Below, piece by piece: positions 1 through 10,790 of a DNA stretch of 23,605 nucleotides. The stretch spans positions 1 through 23,605 of the forward strand of contig DCVB01000089.1 in the NCBI GenBank assembly GCA_002327965.1. The letters run 5' to 3'. How positions within the stretch are numbered: position 1 is the stretch's first letter; each line of letters starts with the position of its first letter. Source of the stretch: Candidatus Aminicenantes bacterium UBA2199 (lineage in GTDB: Bacteria; Acidobacteriota; Aminicenantia; UBA2199). Under the pieces are notes generated by a model that saw nothing but the letters and a program-made list of their open reading frames with translations, did no database searches and was not told the origin of the DNA. The translations under genes and the position numbers were made by a program.

Positions 1-372
1 CAGCTCGACCTGCAGCTTGCCTTCCTGGCTGCGGGCGCGGGTGGCGAAGATGTCGAGGATCAGGCGGCTGCGGTCGATCACCTTGACGCCCAGGGCGTCC
101 TCCAGGTTGCGCTGCTGCAGCGTGGTCAGCACGTTGTTGAAGACCACCAGCCCGGCGCCGCCGGCGGCGATCCATTGCCGCAGCTCCTCGACCTTGCCCT
201 GGCCGACCAGGGTGCGGCGGTCGGGGGCGGGACGCCGCTGCCAGGCCTGGCCGACGACGACGGCGCCGGCGGCGCGGCACAGGGCCTGCAGTTCGCCCAT
301 GGCGGCCGCGATCTCGGCGTCCTTCATCCCGGCCGGGAACCAGCCGCAGGTTACGGCTTGCTCGACAGGCAT
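1..372 (-). CDS. hflX: GTPase HflX, N-terminal part (cut by window edge)
   Basis: The 124 codons visible encode the N-terminal domain of HflX, a ribosome-associated GTPase that splits or rescues 50S/70S ribosomes under stress. Family landmarks are clear: GQGKVEEL, a hydrophobic LVVFNNVLTTLQQRNLE stretch, then VIDRSRLILDIFATRA and EGKLQVEL, the usual order leading into the G domain. The G1-G4 motifs would lie beyond the left edge, so GTPase integrity cannot be judged. The ATG at 372 lies inside the 3' end of miaA (22-nt overlap), implying translational coupling. A miaA-hflX pairing is common in bacteria (often with hfq, which is absent here). The frame is read directly; the assignment rests on family knowledge. 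Confidence 0.93.
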   Translation of the reverse strand, partial: MPVEQAVTCGWFPAGMKDAEIAAAMGELQALCRAAGAVVVGQAWQRRPAPDRRTLVGQGKVEELRQWIAAGGAGLVVFNNVLTTLQQRNLEDALGVKVIDRSRLILDIFATRARSQEGKLQVEL

Positions 373-1265
373 TGGCGGACGAGGGCGATGACGGCATTCG
401 AATCGGAAGCAGGCAGCCAGCGGATGTCCTTTTCCCGGCGGAACCAGGTGAGCTGCCGCTTGGCGAACTGGCGCGAGTGGCGCTGGATCAGCTCCCGGGC
501 CGTTTCCAGGCCGATCTCGCCGCGCAGGTGGGAGAGGACCTCCTTGTAGCCGAGGGCGCGGAAAGGGGGGCAGGCCGCCCCGCGCGCGCGCAGCAGCCCG
601 CGGGCCTCGTCGACCAGCCCGTTGGCCAGCATGCGCTCGACGCGGGCGTCGATGGCGCGGTACAGCGCCGGCCGCTCGACGTGCAGGCCGACGCGGATGA
701 AGCGGCAGCCGGCGAACGGCGAGCAACTGAGGCGGAAGACCTCGCTGGGGGGCAGGCCGCTGTTGCGGTGGATCTCCAGGGCGCGGACCAGGCGCACGTG
801 ATCGTTGACGCCGATCTTGCGGGCGTACTCGGGGTCGATGCGCTTCAGTTCGGCATGCAGGGCGCCCCAGCCCTTTTCAACGGCCATTCTTTTAAGTTCT
901 TCGCGGCAACCGCTCTTCTTGGTTTCGGGGAAGATTCCCTGCATCATGACCGTCAGGTAGAGGCCGGTGCCGCCGCAGACGACGGGCACGCGGTTGCGCG
1001 ACCAGATGCCGGAGGCGGCGGCGAAAGAGAGCTCGAGAAAGCGGCTGGCGTTGAACTGGGCGCAGTCGGGGATGATGTCGATCAGGTGGTGGGGGATGAG
1101 CCGGCGCTCGGCCGCGTCGAGCTTGTCGCTGCCGATGTCGAAGCCCTGGTAGACCTGGACCGAGTCGGCCGATATCACCTCGCCGTTGACGGCGCGGGCG
1201 ACGGCCAGCGCCATGCGGCTCTTGCCGGCGCCGGTGGGCCCGAGGATCTGGATGACGGGTCCCAT
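351..1265 (-). CDS. miaA: tRNA dimethylallyltransferase MiaA
   Basis: A 304-residue protein of normal family length. It transfers a dimethylallyl group to N6 of A37 in tRNAs that read UNN codons. Visible motifs: P-loop GPTGAGKS (residues 9-16), the ISADSVQVY segment with the family's catalytic Asp (Asp34), PHHLIDI, CGGTGLYL with the conserved Thr, LGYKEV, and the C-terminal RQFAKRQLTWFRR region that binds tRNA. The start ATG overlaps the TAA of an upstream tiny ORF (TAATG at 1267-1263), and its 3' end overlaps hflX by 22 nt. There is no strong Shine-Dalgarno, which fits translational coupling within the purF-DUF4388-miaA-hflX operon. Identification is secure. Confidence 0.97.
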   Translation of the reverse strand: MGPVIQILGPTGAGKSRMALAVARAVNGEVISADSVQVYQGFDIGSDKLDAAERRLIPHHLIDIIPDCAQFNASRFLELSFAAASGIWSRNRVPVVCGGTGLYLTVMMQGIFPETKKSGCREELKRMAVEKGWGALHAELKRIDPEYARKIGVNDHVRLVRALEIHRNSGLPPSEVFRLSCSPFAGCRFIRVGLHVERPALYRAIDARVERMLANGLVDEARGLLRARGAACPPFRALGYKEVLSHLRGEIGLETARELIQRHSRQFAKRQLTWFRREKDIRWLPASDSNAVIALVRQCLSSKP

Positions 1266-1354
1266 TATCCGAGCAGCAGCAGGGCGATGAACAGCAGGGC
1301 CAGGAAGAGCAGCTGCTGGCGCCGGCGCGTCAGTTGCCTGGCTTGCGGATCCAT
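1265..1354 (-). CDS. Possible 29-residue single-span membrane protein
   Basis: A short ORF bridges the DUF4388 gene and miaA. It starts at ATG 1354 inside the 3' end of the DUF4388 gene (25-nt overlap) and ends with a TAA that shares its last A with the miaA ATG. The product would be a basic N-terminus (QARQLTRRRQQ) followed by one hydrophobic helix (LLFLALLFIALLLLG). Without it there would be a 64-nt gap in an operon whose other junctions all overlap. No convincing Shine-Dalgarno precedes it, so it may act mainly as a coupling or leader ORF for miaA. It could also be chance in GC-rich DNA. No family is recognised. Confidence 0.35.
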   Translation of the reverse strand: MDPQARQLTRRRQQLLFLALLFIALLLLG

Positions 1355-2442
1355 TGCAGGAGCAGGGACTCGTGTTCCTTGCCCAGGTGGCGTTTCACCG
1401 CGTAGATCTCGGCGTAAAGGATCTCATCGAGCCCGCGCAGGAACTCGCCGCTGGCTTCGGCGAAATTCTCGTACCAGACGCTCTTCAGGATCGATTGGCC
1501 GTCGACGTGGCCGTTGGCGCGGATCTCCACCCCCTGGAAGCAGGGCGGGATGGAATCCAATATGGCGGTGATGGCGTCGGTGAGGATGGCGTGGGCCACC
1601 GGCCCGATCTCCTTGGAAAGGACGCGGTAGATGTACTCGAAGCGGGTGTTGTAATGCTGCAGGGCCTCGTCGAACGAGGTGAAGGTCGTGGGCGGGTTGG
1701 GGAGCGAATGCGGGGTCTGGGCGCGGCCCGGCTGGGGACGGTCGCAGACCATGCCCAGCGTGCGCAGCGCGTACAGGACCTTCAGGGTGTCGATGCGCAG
1801 CAGCTCGCTGCGGGCCAGCACCTCATCCAGGGGAGTGGCCGCGCGGACCAGGGACAGCACGTGGGCCTCGTGCGGCTTCAGGGTCACGGCGCCGATGGCG
1901 CGGTCGGGGGCGGCGAACAGGTCGGTGCCGGCCGCGAAGCGGCTTTCGATGAATTCACCGTCGGTAATCCGGCGCACGCCCTCGAGGATCGCCTCGGGCA
2001 CGGGCAGTTCCAGCTGGATGTTCTCCCGGGCGTCCTCGCTCGGGCGGCCGATGTCGTAGCGGCCGGCGCGCAGCGGGAAAAGGGAAAAGACGATGGCGCG
2101 CAGCTGGGCGCCGACCTCGCTCCACAGTTGCTCGGGCGTGAGCAAGCCCAGCTCCAGCAGGGCCCGGCCCATGCGGCTGTGGTGTTTCTGCATGCGCCGG
2201 CGGCTCTTTTCCAGCTGGGCGGCGTCGATCACGCCGCGGCCCAGGAGAAAGCGGCCCAGGGCGTCGTCGGCCAGGCTGGACTGGGCGAACACGATGCGGC
2301 CGTCCTGCAGCCACAGCGTTTTGGTGAAGCGCGCGGCGGCGACCTTCAGCTGCCCGTCCAGCGCCTGGACGTGCATGCGCGCCAGGATGGCGGCGACGTC
2401 CAACTCGCCCAGGGAACCGGAGATCGGCAGGTGGCTGTCCAT
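1330..2442 (-). CDS. DUF4388 protein with tandem MshEN-like motif
   Basis: A 370-residue cytoplasmic protein. Residues 8-58 resemble DUF4388 (SGSLGELDVAAIL, then DGQLKV, LWLQDGRIVFAQSS), a domain common in regulators of gliding, pili and signalling. Residues 61-84 and 90-113 are two similar 24-residue segments separated by exactly 5 residues (ALGRFLLGRGVIDAAQL and RMGRALLELGLLTPEQL). This matches the 24-5-24 layout of the MshEN c-di-GMP-binding domain, although the first Arg is Ala. The C-terminal half is unassigned. The start is taken at ATG 2442, which overlaps the purF TGA (TGATG); an in-frame TTG lies one codon upstream. The family is well supported; the ligand and role are inference. Confidence 0.8.
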   Translation of the reverse strand: MDSHLPISGSLGELDVAAILARMHVQALDGQLKVAAARFTKTLWLQDGRIVFAQSSLADDALGRFLLGRGVIDAAQLEKSRRRMQKHHSRMGRALLELGLLTPEQLWSEVGAQLRAIVFSLFPLRAGRYDIGRPSEDARENIQLELPVPEAILEGVRRITDGEFIESRFAAGTDLFAAPDRAIGAVTLKPHEAHVLSLVRAATPLDEVLARSELLRIDTLKVLYALRTLGMVCDRPQPGRAQTPHSLPNPPTTFTSFDEALQHYNTRFEYIYRVLSKEIGPVAHAILTDAITAILDSIPPCFQGVEIRANGHVDGQSILKSVWYENFAEASGEFLRGLDEILYAEIYAVKRHLGKEHESLLLQWIRKPGN

Positions 2443-3917
2443 CAAAATTTCAGGGCCAGCTCCTTCTGTTTCAGCTTCAGCTGCTCGCGCTCCTGCTCGA
2501 TCTGCTCCAGGTAGCCGCGCGACACGTCGCCGGTGGGGTACTTGCCGGAGAAGCAGGCGGTGCAGAAGGAGCGGATGGCCGGGTTCTGCCGGCGCACCGC
2601 CGCCTCCATGTCGCGGATGTCCTGGAACAGCACGCGGTCGGCGCCGATGCGGGCGGCGACCTCGTCCTCGCGGACGCCGCTGGCGATGAACTCGGAGCGG
2701 GTCTGCATGTCGATGCCGTAGACGCAGGGGTGGGTCAGCGGGGCGGAGTAGGAGACGAAGTAGACGTTGCGGGCGCCGGCCTGGCGCACCATCTGGATGA
2801 TGGAGCGCGAGGTGTTGCCGCGCACGATCGAATCGTCGACGATCAGCACGTTCTTGCCCTGGAACACGTCGACGATGGGGTTCAGTTTCTGGCGGATGGT
2901 GCGCCGGCGCGCCTGGTCGCCGGGCATGATGAAGGTGCGCCCGATGTAGCGGTTCTTGACCAGCCCCTCGCGGTACTTCAGCTTGAGCAGCCGGGCGATT
3001 TCGATGGCCGCCGGCCGCGATGAATCGGGCACCGGCACGACCACGTCGATGGACATGCCGCTTTTCTGGATGCGGCGGGCGAGCTTGCGCCCGAGGTCGA
3101 CCCGCGCCTGGTAGACGTTGATGCCGTTGAGATAGGAATCGGGGCGGGCGAAGTAGATGTATTCGAAGATGCAGGGCTTGAACGGCGCCGACTGCAGCTT
3201 CTTTTCATGGACGGCGCGGTTCTGGTCGATGAAAACGGCCGAGCCGGGCGGCACGTCTCGGACATCGCCGAAGCCCAGCACGTCAAGGGTGACGCTCTCG
3301 GAGGCAAAGGCAAAGGCCGGGAGCATCTGGCGGCGGTCGCTGCCGAAGAGCAGCGGCTTCAGGCCGTAGGGATCGCGGAAGGCCACCATGCCGCGGTCGG
3401 CGATGTGGATCACCACGGAATAGGCGCCCTTCACCCGCCGGTATACCTGGCGGATGGCGTTGAACACGCCCTCGGGCGTGATCTCCTGGCGGACCGACTT
3501 CTCCAGCGCCTCGGCGAACACGTTGAGGATCACCTCGACGTCGCAGTTGGAATTGATGATCTTGTGGGATTTCTCGAAGAGTTCCTTCTTCAGCTCGAAA
3601 AAATTCACCACGTTGCCGTTGTGGACGGCGGCGATGCCGTAGGGGTGGTTGAGCCAGAAAGGCTGGGCGTCCTCGCCCGTGCCTTCGCCCACGGTGGGGT
3701 AGCGGGTGTGGCCCAGGCCGACGGAGCCCTTGAGCCGCTCGATATGGCGCTCCTCGAAGATGTCGCGCACCAGGCCGTTGCCCTTCTTCAGGTGGTAGCG
3801 GCCGTCATAGGTCAGGATGCCGGCCGAATCCTGGCCGCGGTGCTGCAGGGTCAGCAGCCCGGTATACAGCGGGCCGATGACCGGCTCGGTGGAGAAAATG
3901 CCCAAAACTCCGCACAT
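2442..3917 (-). CDS. purF: Amidophosphoribosyltransferase PurF
   Basis: A 491-residue enzyme for the first committed step of purine synthesis (PRPP + Gln to 5-phosphoribosylamine). The start is ATG 3917 because it places Cys2 (MCGVLGIF) as the N-terminal nucleophile; longer readings to 4010 add a non-homologous leader. The Ntn glutaminase domain shows LQHRGQDSAG, GHTRYPT, VHNGNVVN and SNCDVEV. The PRTase domain shows the PRPP loop VLIVDDSIVRGNTS. Cysteines in KPCIFEY, THPCVYG and SFCTACFSGKYP correspond to the four Fe-S ligands of Bacillus-type PurF, so an oxygen-sensitive 4Fe-4S form is likely. There is no Shine-Dalgarno; a promoter lies 10 nt upstream. First gene of its operon; no other pur gene is nearby. 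Confidence 0.97.
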   Translation of the reverse strand: MCGVLGIFSTEPVIGPLYTGLLTLQHRGQDSAGILTYDGRYHLKKGNGLVRDIFEERHIERLKGSVGLGHTRYPTVGEGTGEDAQPFWLNHPYGIAAVHNGNVVNFFELKKELFEKSHKIINSNCDVEVILNVFAEALEKSVRQEITPEGVFNAIRQVYRRVKGAYSVVIHIADRGMVAFRDPYGLKPLLFGSDRRQMLPAFAFASESVTLDVLGFGDVRDVPPGSAVFIDQNRAVHEKKLQSAPFKPCIFEYIYFARPDSYLNGINVYQARVDLGRKLARRIQKSGMSIDVVVPVPDSSRPAAIEIARLLKLKYREGLVKNRYIGRTFIMPGDQARRRTIRQKLNPIVDVFQGKNVLIVDDSIVRGNTSRSIIQMVRQAGARNVYFVSYSAPLTHPCVYGIDMQTRSEFIASGVREDEVAARIGADRVLFQDIRDMEAAVRRQNPAIRSFCTACFSGKYPTGDVSRGYLEQIEQEREQLKLKQKELALKF

Positions 3918-3927
3918 GATGCTCACA

Positions 3928-3956
3928 CTTATAGCGTGAAAGCGCCCAAAAGTCAA
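3928..3956 (-). promoter_or_regulatory. Sigma-70-type promoter of the purF operon
   Basis: On the minus strand TTGACT (3956-3951), a 17-nt spacer and TATAAG (3933-3928) give a near-consensus promoter. Only 10 nt separate the -10 from the purF ATG, so transcription should begin about 2-5 nt before it, leaving an almost leaderless mRNA. Confidence 0.72.
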
Positions 3957-4003
3957 TCGCGTTCGCAGCGGCCGCGAGGCGCTTTTTTTCACGCAGGGGA
4001 TTA

Positions 4004-4033
4004 TTGACAAATAAGGGATAGATATGGTAAAGC
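4004..4033 (+). promoter_or_regulatory. Possible promoter of the 4-TM/kinase/folC operon
   Basis: A perfect TTGACA (4004-4009) is followed after 18 nt by TAAAGC (4028-4033), a weak -10 preceded by an extended TG element (4025-4026). The predicted start falls near 4040, the A of the first ATG. The segment 4001-4014 is also a small inverted repeat (TTATT-GACA-AATAA). It is back to back with the purF promoter. The -10 is poor, so this is tentative. Confidence 0.4.
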
Positions 4034-4039
4034 AATCGC

Positions 4040-4564
4040 ATGCTGGCAGATTTCGAAAAACAACAGATAGAGATGGAGCACATCCGGCGCGAATCGCGGC
4101 TGACCATGATCATCTCCCTGGCCATGCTGGCCTCGATCGTCGTCTACGCCCTGGTGGCGTACCTGGTTCCCGCCCTGACCCAGTCTCCCGCGGCGGTGAC
4201 CTGGGCTGCCGGCAAGGGCGTCCGCGAGGCCTGGAACATCCTGAACATCGTCGCGATCATGCTGATCATCGCCGTCCTGGCCGTGCGCAAGACCATCTAT
4301 TTCTCGCCGCGCCTGGTCCGCGACGACTTCACCCTGGACGCCCTGCTGCAGCGCTGGCGGATCATCGACATCATCCTGCTGTCGCTGGCCGAACTGATCG
4401 CCATTTTCGGCCTGGTCATCACGCTGCTGGGCATGCCGTTCCGGCAGACCTTTCATTTTTTCGTCGCCGGCTTCCTGCTGGCCCTGATCAATCTGCCCGT
4501 CACGTTCAAGGTCCGGGACAAGATCCGCATGTTCGAGAAATATGCCGGCAAATCGATCTTGTAG
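4040..4564 (+). CDS. Four-helix integral membrane protein, unknown function
   Basis: The 174-residue product has a charged N-terminus (residues 1-22) and four hydrophobic helices at about 23-45, 65-83, 109-131 and 140-159. These are paired as two hairpins joined by a basic cytoplasmic-type loop, and it ends in a charged tail. No family is recognised. There is no Shine-Dalgarno before ATG 4040, and the candidate promoter would start the mRNA at or next to this ATG. It precedes the receiver-like kinase by 60 nt on the same strand and could be its membrane partner, but only position supports that. Codon use is like the neighbours. Confidence 0.75.
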   Translation: MLADFEKQQIEMEHIRRESRLTMIISLAMLASIVVYALVAYLVPALTQSPAAVTWAAGKGVREAWNILNIVAIMLIIAVLAVRKTIYFSPRLVRDDFTLDALLQRWRIIDIILLSLAELIAIFGLVITLLGMPFRQTFHFFVAGFLLALINLPVTFKVRDKIRMFEKYAGKSIL

Positions 4565-4624
4565 GGCGGTTGTCGAACCGGGCCGGAGCGGAACGGGTCC
4601 GGGCCGGGCCGGGAGGAGAGGAAC

Positions 4625-8047
<3,423 letters not shown>

Positions 8048-8059
8048 CGAGGTGAATAG

Positions 8060-8293
8060 ATGGAAAAACTAAAGGTCGAGGCCAAGGCGTTCTACGAGTC
8101 CACGCTCCGGGAAGCGAAGAAGCAGATTGAGATAATTGACGCCAAGATCGAGGAAGAGCTGGCCCGGGTCAAGGACCTCATTGCCCAGCTGCAGGAGCAG
8201 AAAAAGGCCACCCGTCTCATCTACGACGGCGCGTCCAACATCCTGGGCCTCAAGAACGAATTCGAGGAAGGCGAGGGCGGCCAGGACAACTAG
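8060..8293 (+). CDS. Small coiled-coil protein, unknown function
   Basis: A 77-residue, highly charged protein predicted almost wholly helical from about residue 5 to 55 (alternating EAK/EEL/QEQ heptad-like pattern), with an acidic Gly-rich tail (FEEGEGGQDN). No membrane segment or metal site. It begins 12 nt after the kinase stop with a usable site (GAGGTG) and precedes folC by 24 nt, so it is co-transcribed with both. Its coiled coil could pair with another coiled-coil protein, but the kinase coiled coil is predicted periplasmic while this has no signal peptide. No family is recognised. Confidence 0.8.
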   Translation: MEKLKVEAKAFYESTLREAKKQIEIIDAKIEEELARVKDLIAQLQEQKKATRLIYDGASNILGLKNEFEEGEGGQDN

Positions 8294-8317
8294 CCGTTCC
8301 CCGCTGCTGAAGGGCCG

Positions 8318-9601
8318 ATGCATTATGCCGCGGCACTTTCCTACCTGGAGAGGATCCAGGGCGAGACCGGCAAGCTCTCCCTGGCCGGCATTCGCCGCGT
8401 CATCGCCAGCGCTCCTTTCGTGACCGGCGGCACGCGCTTCGTGCAGGTGGCCGGCACCAACGGCAAGGGCTCGACCTCGCATTACATCGCCGCCATCCTG
8501 CAGCGCTCCGGCCTGCGGGTCGGGCTGTTCACCTCGCCGCACCTGCAGGACGTGCGCGAGCGCATCCGCGTCAACGGCCGGCCGGTCTCCCGCGCCGCAT
8601 TCGCCCGTTCGGTCAGCGCCGTGCGCGCGCTGGGCGAGAAGCTCCTGGCCGCGGGTCGCATCGCCAACCTGCCCACGTTCTTCGAGACCCTGCTGCTGGC
8701 CGCGCTGCACCATTTCGCCGGGATCCGGGCCGATTGGGCGGTGCTGGAGGTGGGGCTGGGCGGCCGCCTCGACGCCACCTCCGCGATCCAACCCGAGATC
8801 GCGGCCGTCACCAACGTCGGCATGGACCATCTGAACATCCTGGGCACGACCCTGAAGGCCATCGCGGCCGAGAAGGCGGCCATCGCCCGGCGCGGCGTCC
8901 CCCTGGTGTCGGGCTGCCCTCCGCGTTCAATGGGGTCACGCGTCATCCGCAGCGCCACCCTGCGCCGGCGTGCCCCCCTGATCGAAGCCTTTGCCCCGCC
9001 ACGGCGGCTGGACGTCGAAAAAGAGAGGGACGGCTATTCCTGCCGCTATTTCACCGGCGAAAGGGAATATCGCTTCCGGGTGACGCAGCGCGGCCGCCAC
9101 CAGTGCCGCAACGCCGCCCTGGCCGTCGCCGTCATCGACGAGCTGAAGCGGCGCGGCCTCGCTCTCGATGCCGGTGCCGTCGCCGCCGGCATCCGCGCCA
9201 TGTCCATTCCCGGCCGCCTCGAGCTGTTGGCGCAGCATCCGCCGGTCATCCTGGACGGCGCCCACAACCTGCCCGGCGTCCGCGCCCTGGCCGGCTACCT
9301 GCGCGAGGAGAGCATCCGCGGTTTCACGCTGCTGTTCGGCGTGCTGCGCGACAAGCAGTACCCGGCCATGGCGCGCCTGCTGGCCCCCCTGGCAGGGCAG
9401 GTCGTGCTGACCGAGCCGCGCTCGGAACGGGCGCTGCCGCCCGAAAGGCTGCGGCGCTTCTTTCCGGGGAAAAAATGCCGGGTCGAGCGCGACTGCGCCC
9501 GGGCGCTGGCGGTTGCAAAAAAATTCAAAAGAACTATAATCATATGCGGTTCCTTGTATCTGGTCGGCTGCATGAGGGAGATCGCGCGCGGAGGAAAATG
9601 A
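8318..9601 (+). CDS. folC: Folylpolyglutamate synthase / dihydrofolate synthase FolC
   Basis: A 427-residue Mur-ligase-family enzyme that adds glutamate to folates (and, in the bifunctional form, to dihydropteroate) with ATP. Visible features: ATP loop GTNGKGST (residues 46-53), GLFTSPHL, LEVGLGGRLDATS (about 143-155), VTNVGMDHL, and PGRLE followed by LDGAHN (312-317) in the C-terminal domain. Length is typical. DGAHNLPG replaces the more usual DGAHNP, a small variation. The start at ATG 8318 gives the canonical N-terminus; GAAGGG lies a few bases upstream. The 3' end overlaps an upstream alternative start of the next gene (ATGA at 9598-9601). The sequence alone cannot say whether it is mono- or bifunctional. 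Confidence 0.95.
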   Translation: MHYAAALSYLERIQGETGKLSLAGIRRVIASAPFVTGGTRFVQVAGTNGKGSTSHYIAAILQRSGLRVGLFTSPHLQDVRERIRVNGRPVSRAAFARSVSAVRALGEKLLAAGRIANLPTFFETLLLAALHHFAGIRADWAVLEVGLGGRLDATSAIQPEIAAVTNVGMDHLNILGTTLKAIAAEKAAIARRGVPLVSGCPPRSMGSRVIRSATLRRRAPLIEAFAPPRRLDVEKERDGYSCRYFTGEREYRFRVTQRGRHQCRNAALAVAVIDELKRRGLALDAGAVAAGIRAMSIPGRLELLAQHPPVILDGAHNLPGVRALAGYLREESIRGFTLLFGVLRDKQYPAMARLLAPLAGQVVLTEPRSERALPPERLRRFFPGKKCRVERDCARALAVAKKFKRTIIICGSLYLVGCMREIARGGK

Positions 9602-9603
9602 AG

Positions 9604-10353
9604 ATGGATGCCAAGAAATTCAGGGAGATCGAAGGGCTTTACAAGGATCTGAAGGAGCGCCAGGCGGCGGGGGAGATCTCCATCGAGGACGCCAAGTCCG
9701 AGCTGAAGAAGATGATGCTGCGCGACGAGGACAACCGCTTCTGGATGCTGGGCGGCAAAACGGGGGGCTGGTACGTCCATGACGGCAGCGCCTGGAATCC
9801 CGCCGATCCCTATGAAAGCGAGCGGGCGGTGACGAAAGAGCCGCCGCCCGCCTCCGCGGCCGCGACCATCGAACTGGAACCCACCCAGCCGCCGCGCAAG
9901 CGCCAGGAACCTCCGGCGGAGAGCGAAAAGGCGGAAACCCTGTGCAAATTCTGCCACTCGCGCATGGACGAGCACGACGCGTATTGCCGCTTCTGCGGCG
10001 CCAGCCCCAAGGCGACCGCGGTCAGGCAGGAGCGGCGGCCGGTCGGCAGCGAGGTGCAATTCCGCTCGGTCGGCGTGATCTCGCTGATCGTTTTCCTGGG
10101 CGGCCTGGGGCTGGTCCTCGGCGTCGTCGTCGGCGCCTCGTTCGGCATCTTCAGCATCCTCGGCGACCTGATCTACCAGTTCCCGGTGATGCTGCAGGAA
10201 ATGCGCGGCAAGTTCCTGGGCGGCCTGTTCTTCGGCGCCCTCGGCGGCATCGCCGGCTTCCTGGCCTTCGCCGTGCTCGGGCTGCTGCTCGGCCTCATAT
10301 TCAATGCCCTGTGCTTCGTTTTCACCGGCCCGCGCTTCAAGATCAGGACATGA
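9604..10353 (+). CDS. Zinc-ribbon membrane protein, unknown function
   Basis: A 250-residue protein. Residues 1-40 are helical and charged, followed by a Trp-rich segment (FWMLGGKTGGWYVHDGSAW) of the kind seen before zinc ribbons in small regulatory membrane proteins. A Pro-rich linker leads to a treble-clef-like ribbon with Cys114, Cys117, Cys128 and Cys131 (CKFC-X10-CRFC). Two long Gly/Leu/Val-rich hydrophobic regions (about 145-175 and 195-235) look like two to four membrane helices. ATG 9604 is preferred because GAGG lies 9 nt upstream; ATG 9598 is in frame but only 3 nt from it. It is coupled to folC. No enzyme motif is visible; a sensor or scaffold role is only a guess. Confidence 0.8.
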   Translation: MDAKKFREIEGLYKDLKERQAAGEISIEDAKSELKKMMLRDEDNRFWMLGGKTGGWYVHDGSAWNPADPYESERAVTKEPPPASAAATIELEPTQPPRKRQEPPAESEKAETLCKFCHSRMDEHDAYCRFCGASPKATAVRQERRPVGSEVQFRSVGVISLIVFLGGLGLVLGVVVGASFGIFSILGDLIYQFPVMLQEMRGKFLGGLFFGALGGIAGFLAFAVLGLLLGLIFNALCFVFTGPRFKIRT

Positions 10354-10400
10354 CCGGTCGCTGCACTGCCGCAGGCGGGCAGCGGACCTGAGGCACGCCC

Positions 10401-10568
10401 ATGGAGGTCATTCATACGGTCGGGTTTTACCTCCTTTTTGCGGCCATCCTGATCAACCTTCTCCTTTTTTCGGCATTGTTCCTGCTGGGCAAGCATAAGC
10501 TGAAAAGGCAAAAGGAAAAAGGCAAAAGTAAGAAATGCCTGAGGGGAAATGCCGCAAGGCGAGAGTGA
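10401..10568 (+). CDS. Possible 55-residue single-span membrane protein with repeat-derived basic tail
   Basis: ATG 10401 opens a 55-codon ORF: a short N-terminus, one hydrophobic helix (about residues 8-30, FYLLFAAILINLLLF), then a very basic tail (KHKLKRQKEKGKSKK). It lies 47 nt after the zinc-ribbon gene with only a weak AGG upstream. The DNA for the tail (10503-10530) is four tandem heptamers AAAAGGN, the same period as the intergenic arrays elsewhere in the window, so the native C-terminus may have been overwritten by an array. It could be a real small membrane protein, a truncated relic or chance. Confidence 0.4.
   Translation: MEVIHTVGFYLLFAAILINLLLFSALFLLGKHKLKRQKEKGKSKKCLRGNAARRE
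10503..10530 (+). repeat. Single-arm heptamer array (AAAAGGN)4
   Basis: AAAAGGC, AAAAGGA, AAAAGGC and AAAAGTA follow each other without interruption from 10503 to 10530. I found no inverted partner array nearby. It sits inside the end of a short ORF, where a 7-nt unit cannot preserve frame. Confidence 0.75.
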
Positions 10569-10790
10569 AGGGAATGACGATTCGGAAAATGGTGCCTGCG
10601 GCGCATGGGGGCAACGGGATGTGGAGATGGCATCACAACTGTATAATTAATACCCAGGAGGATGCCTGGGGTGAGTTCCGGGAGCGCACTCTGAAAGCCC
10701 CTACAGAAAAGCCGATTTTGGCTTTTGCCCTCATCGGGCAGTATTTTGTGATCTTGGCATCGATAATGCTTTAATAAAAAGGAGATGCTG
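10569..10790 (+). promoter_or_regulatory. 222-nt leader/promoter region of the pilin operon
   Basis: No gene is supported here. A perfect TATAAT is at 10642-10647 (no good -35). It is followed by small hairpins: 10653-10670 (CCCAGG/CCTGGG), about 10673-10692, 10708-10726 (AAAAGCC/GGCTTTT) and 10727-10740 (GCCC/GGGC). A second sigma-70-like pair, TTGGCT (10718-10723) and TATTTT (10742-10747), has an 18-nt spacer. The region ends with AAGGAG 6 nt before the pilin ATG at 10791. It does not match the GEMM c-di-GMP riboswitch core. Confidence 0.5.
10754..10770 (+). promoter_or_regulatory. Sigma-54-like promoter before fimT
   Basis: TTGGCA-N7-TGCT places GG (10756-10757) and GC (10768-10769) exactly 10 nt apart, as in -24/-12 promoters; sigma-54 often drives pilin genes. 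The predicted start near 10781 would leave only about 10 nt of leader, just keeping GGAG. Tentative. Confidence 0.35.

Noticed and set aside
372..1571. Plus-strand frames across miaA and the DUF4388 gene
   Set aside because: Both opposite-strand genes have strong family motifs; these frames are shadows.
3911..4010. Longer PurF start at 4010
   Set aside because: It would bury Cys2, the required N-terminal nucleophile, and would begin upstream of the good promoter.
4001..4014. TTATT-GACA-AATAA as a regulator operator between purF and the 4-TM gene
   Set aside because: Arms are only 5 nt and coincide with a -35 box; not enough to call an operator.
10569..10790. GEMM c-di-GMP riboswitch before the pilin operon
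   Set aside because: The conserved core segments around GGGCAAACC and the tetraloop-receptor pattern are not present.
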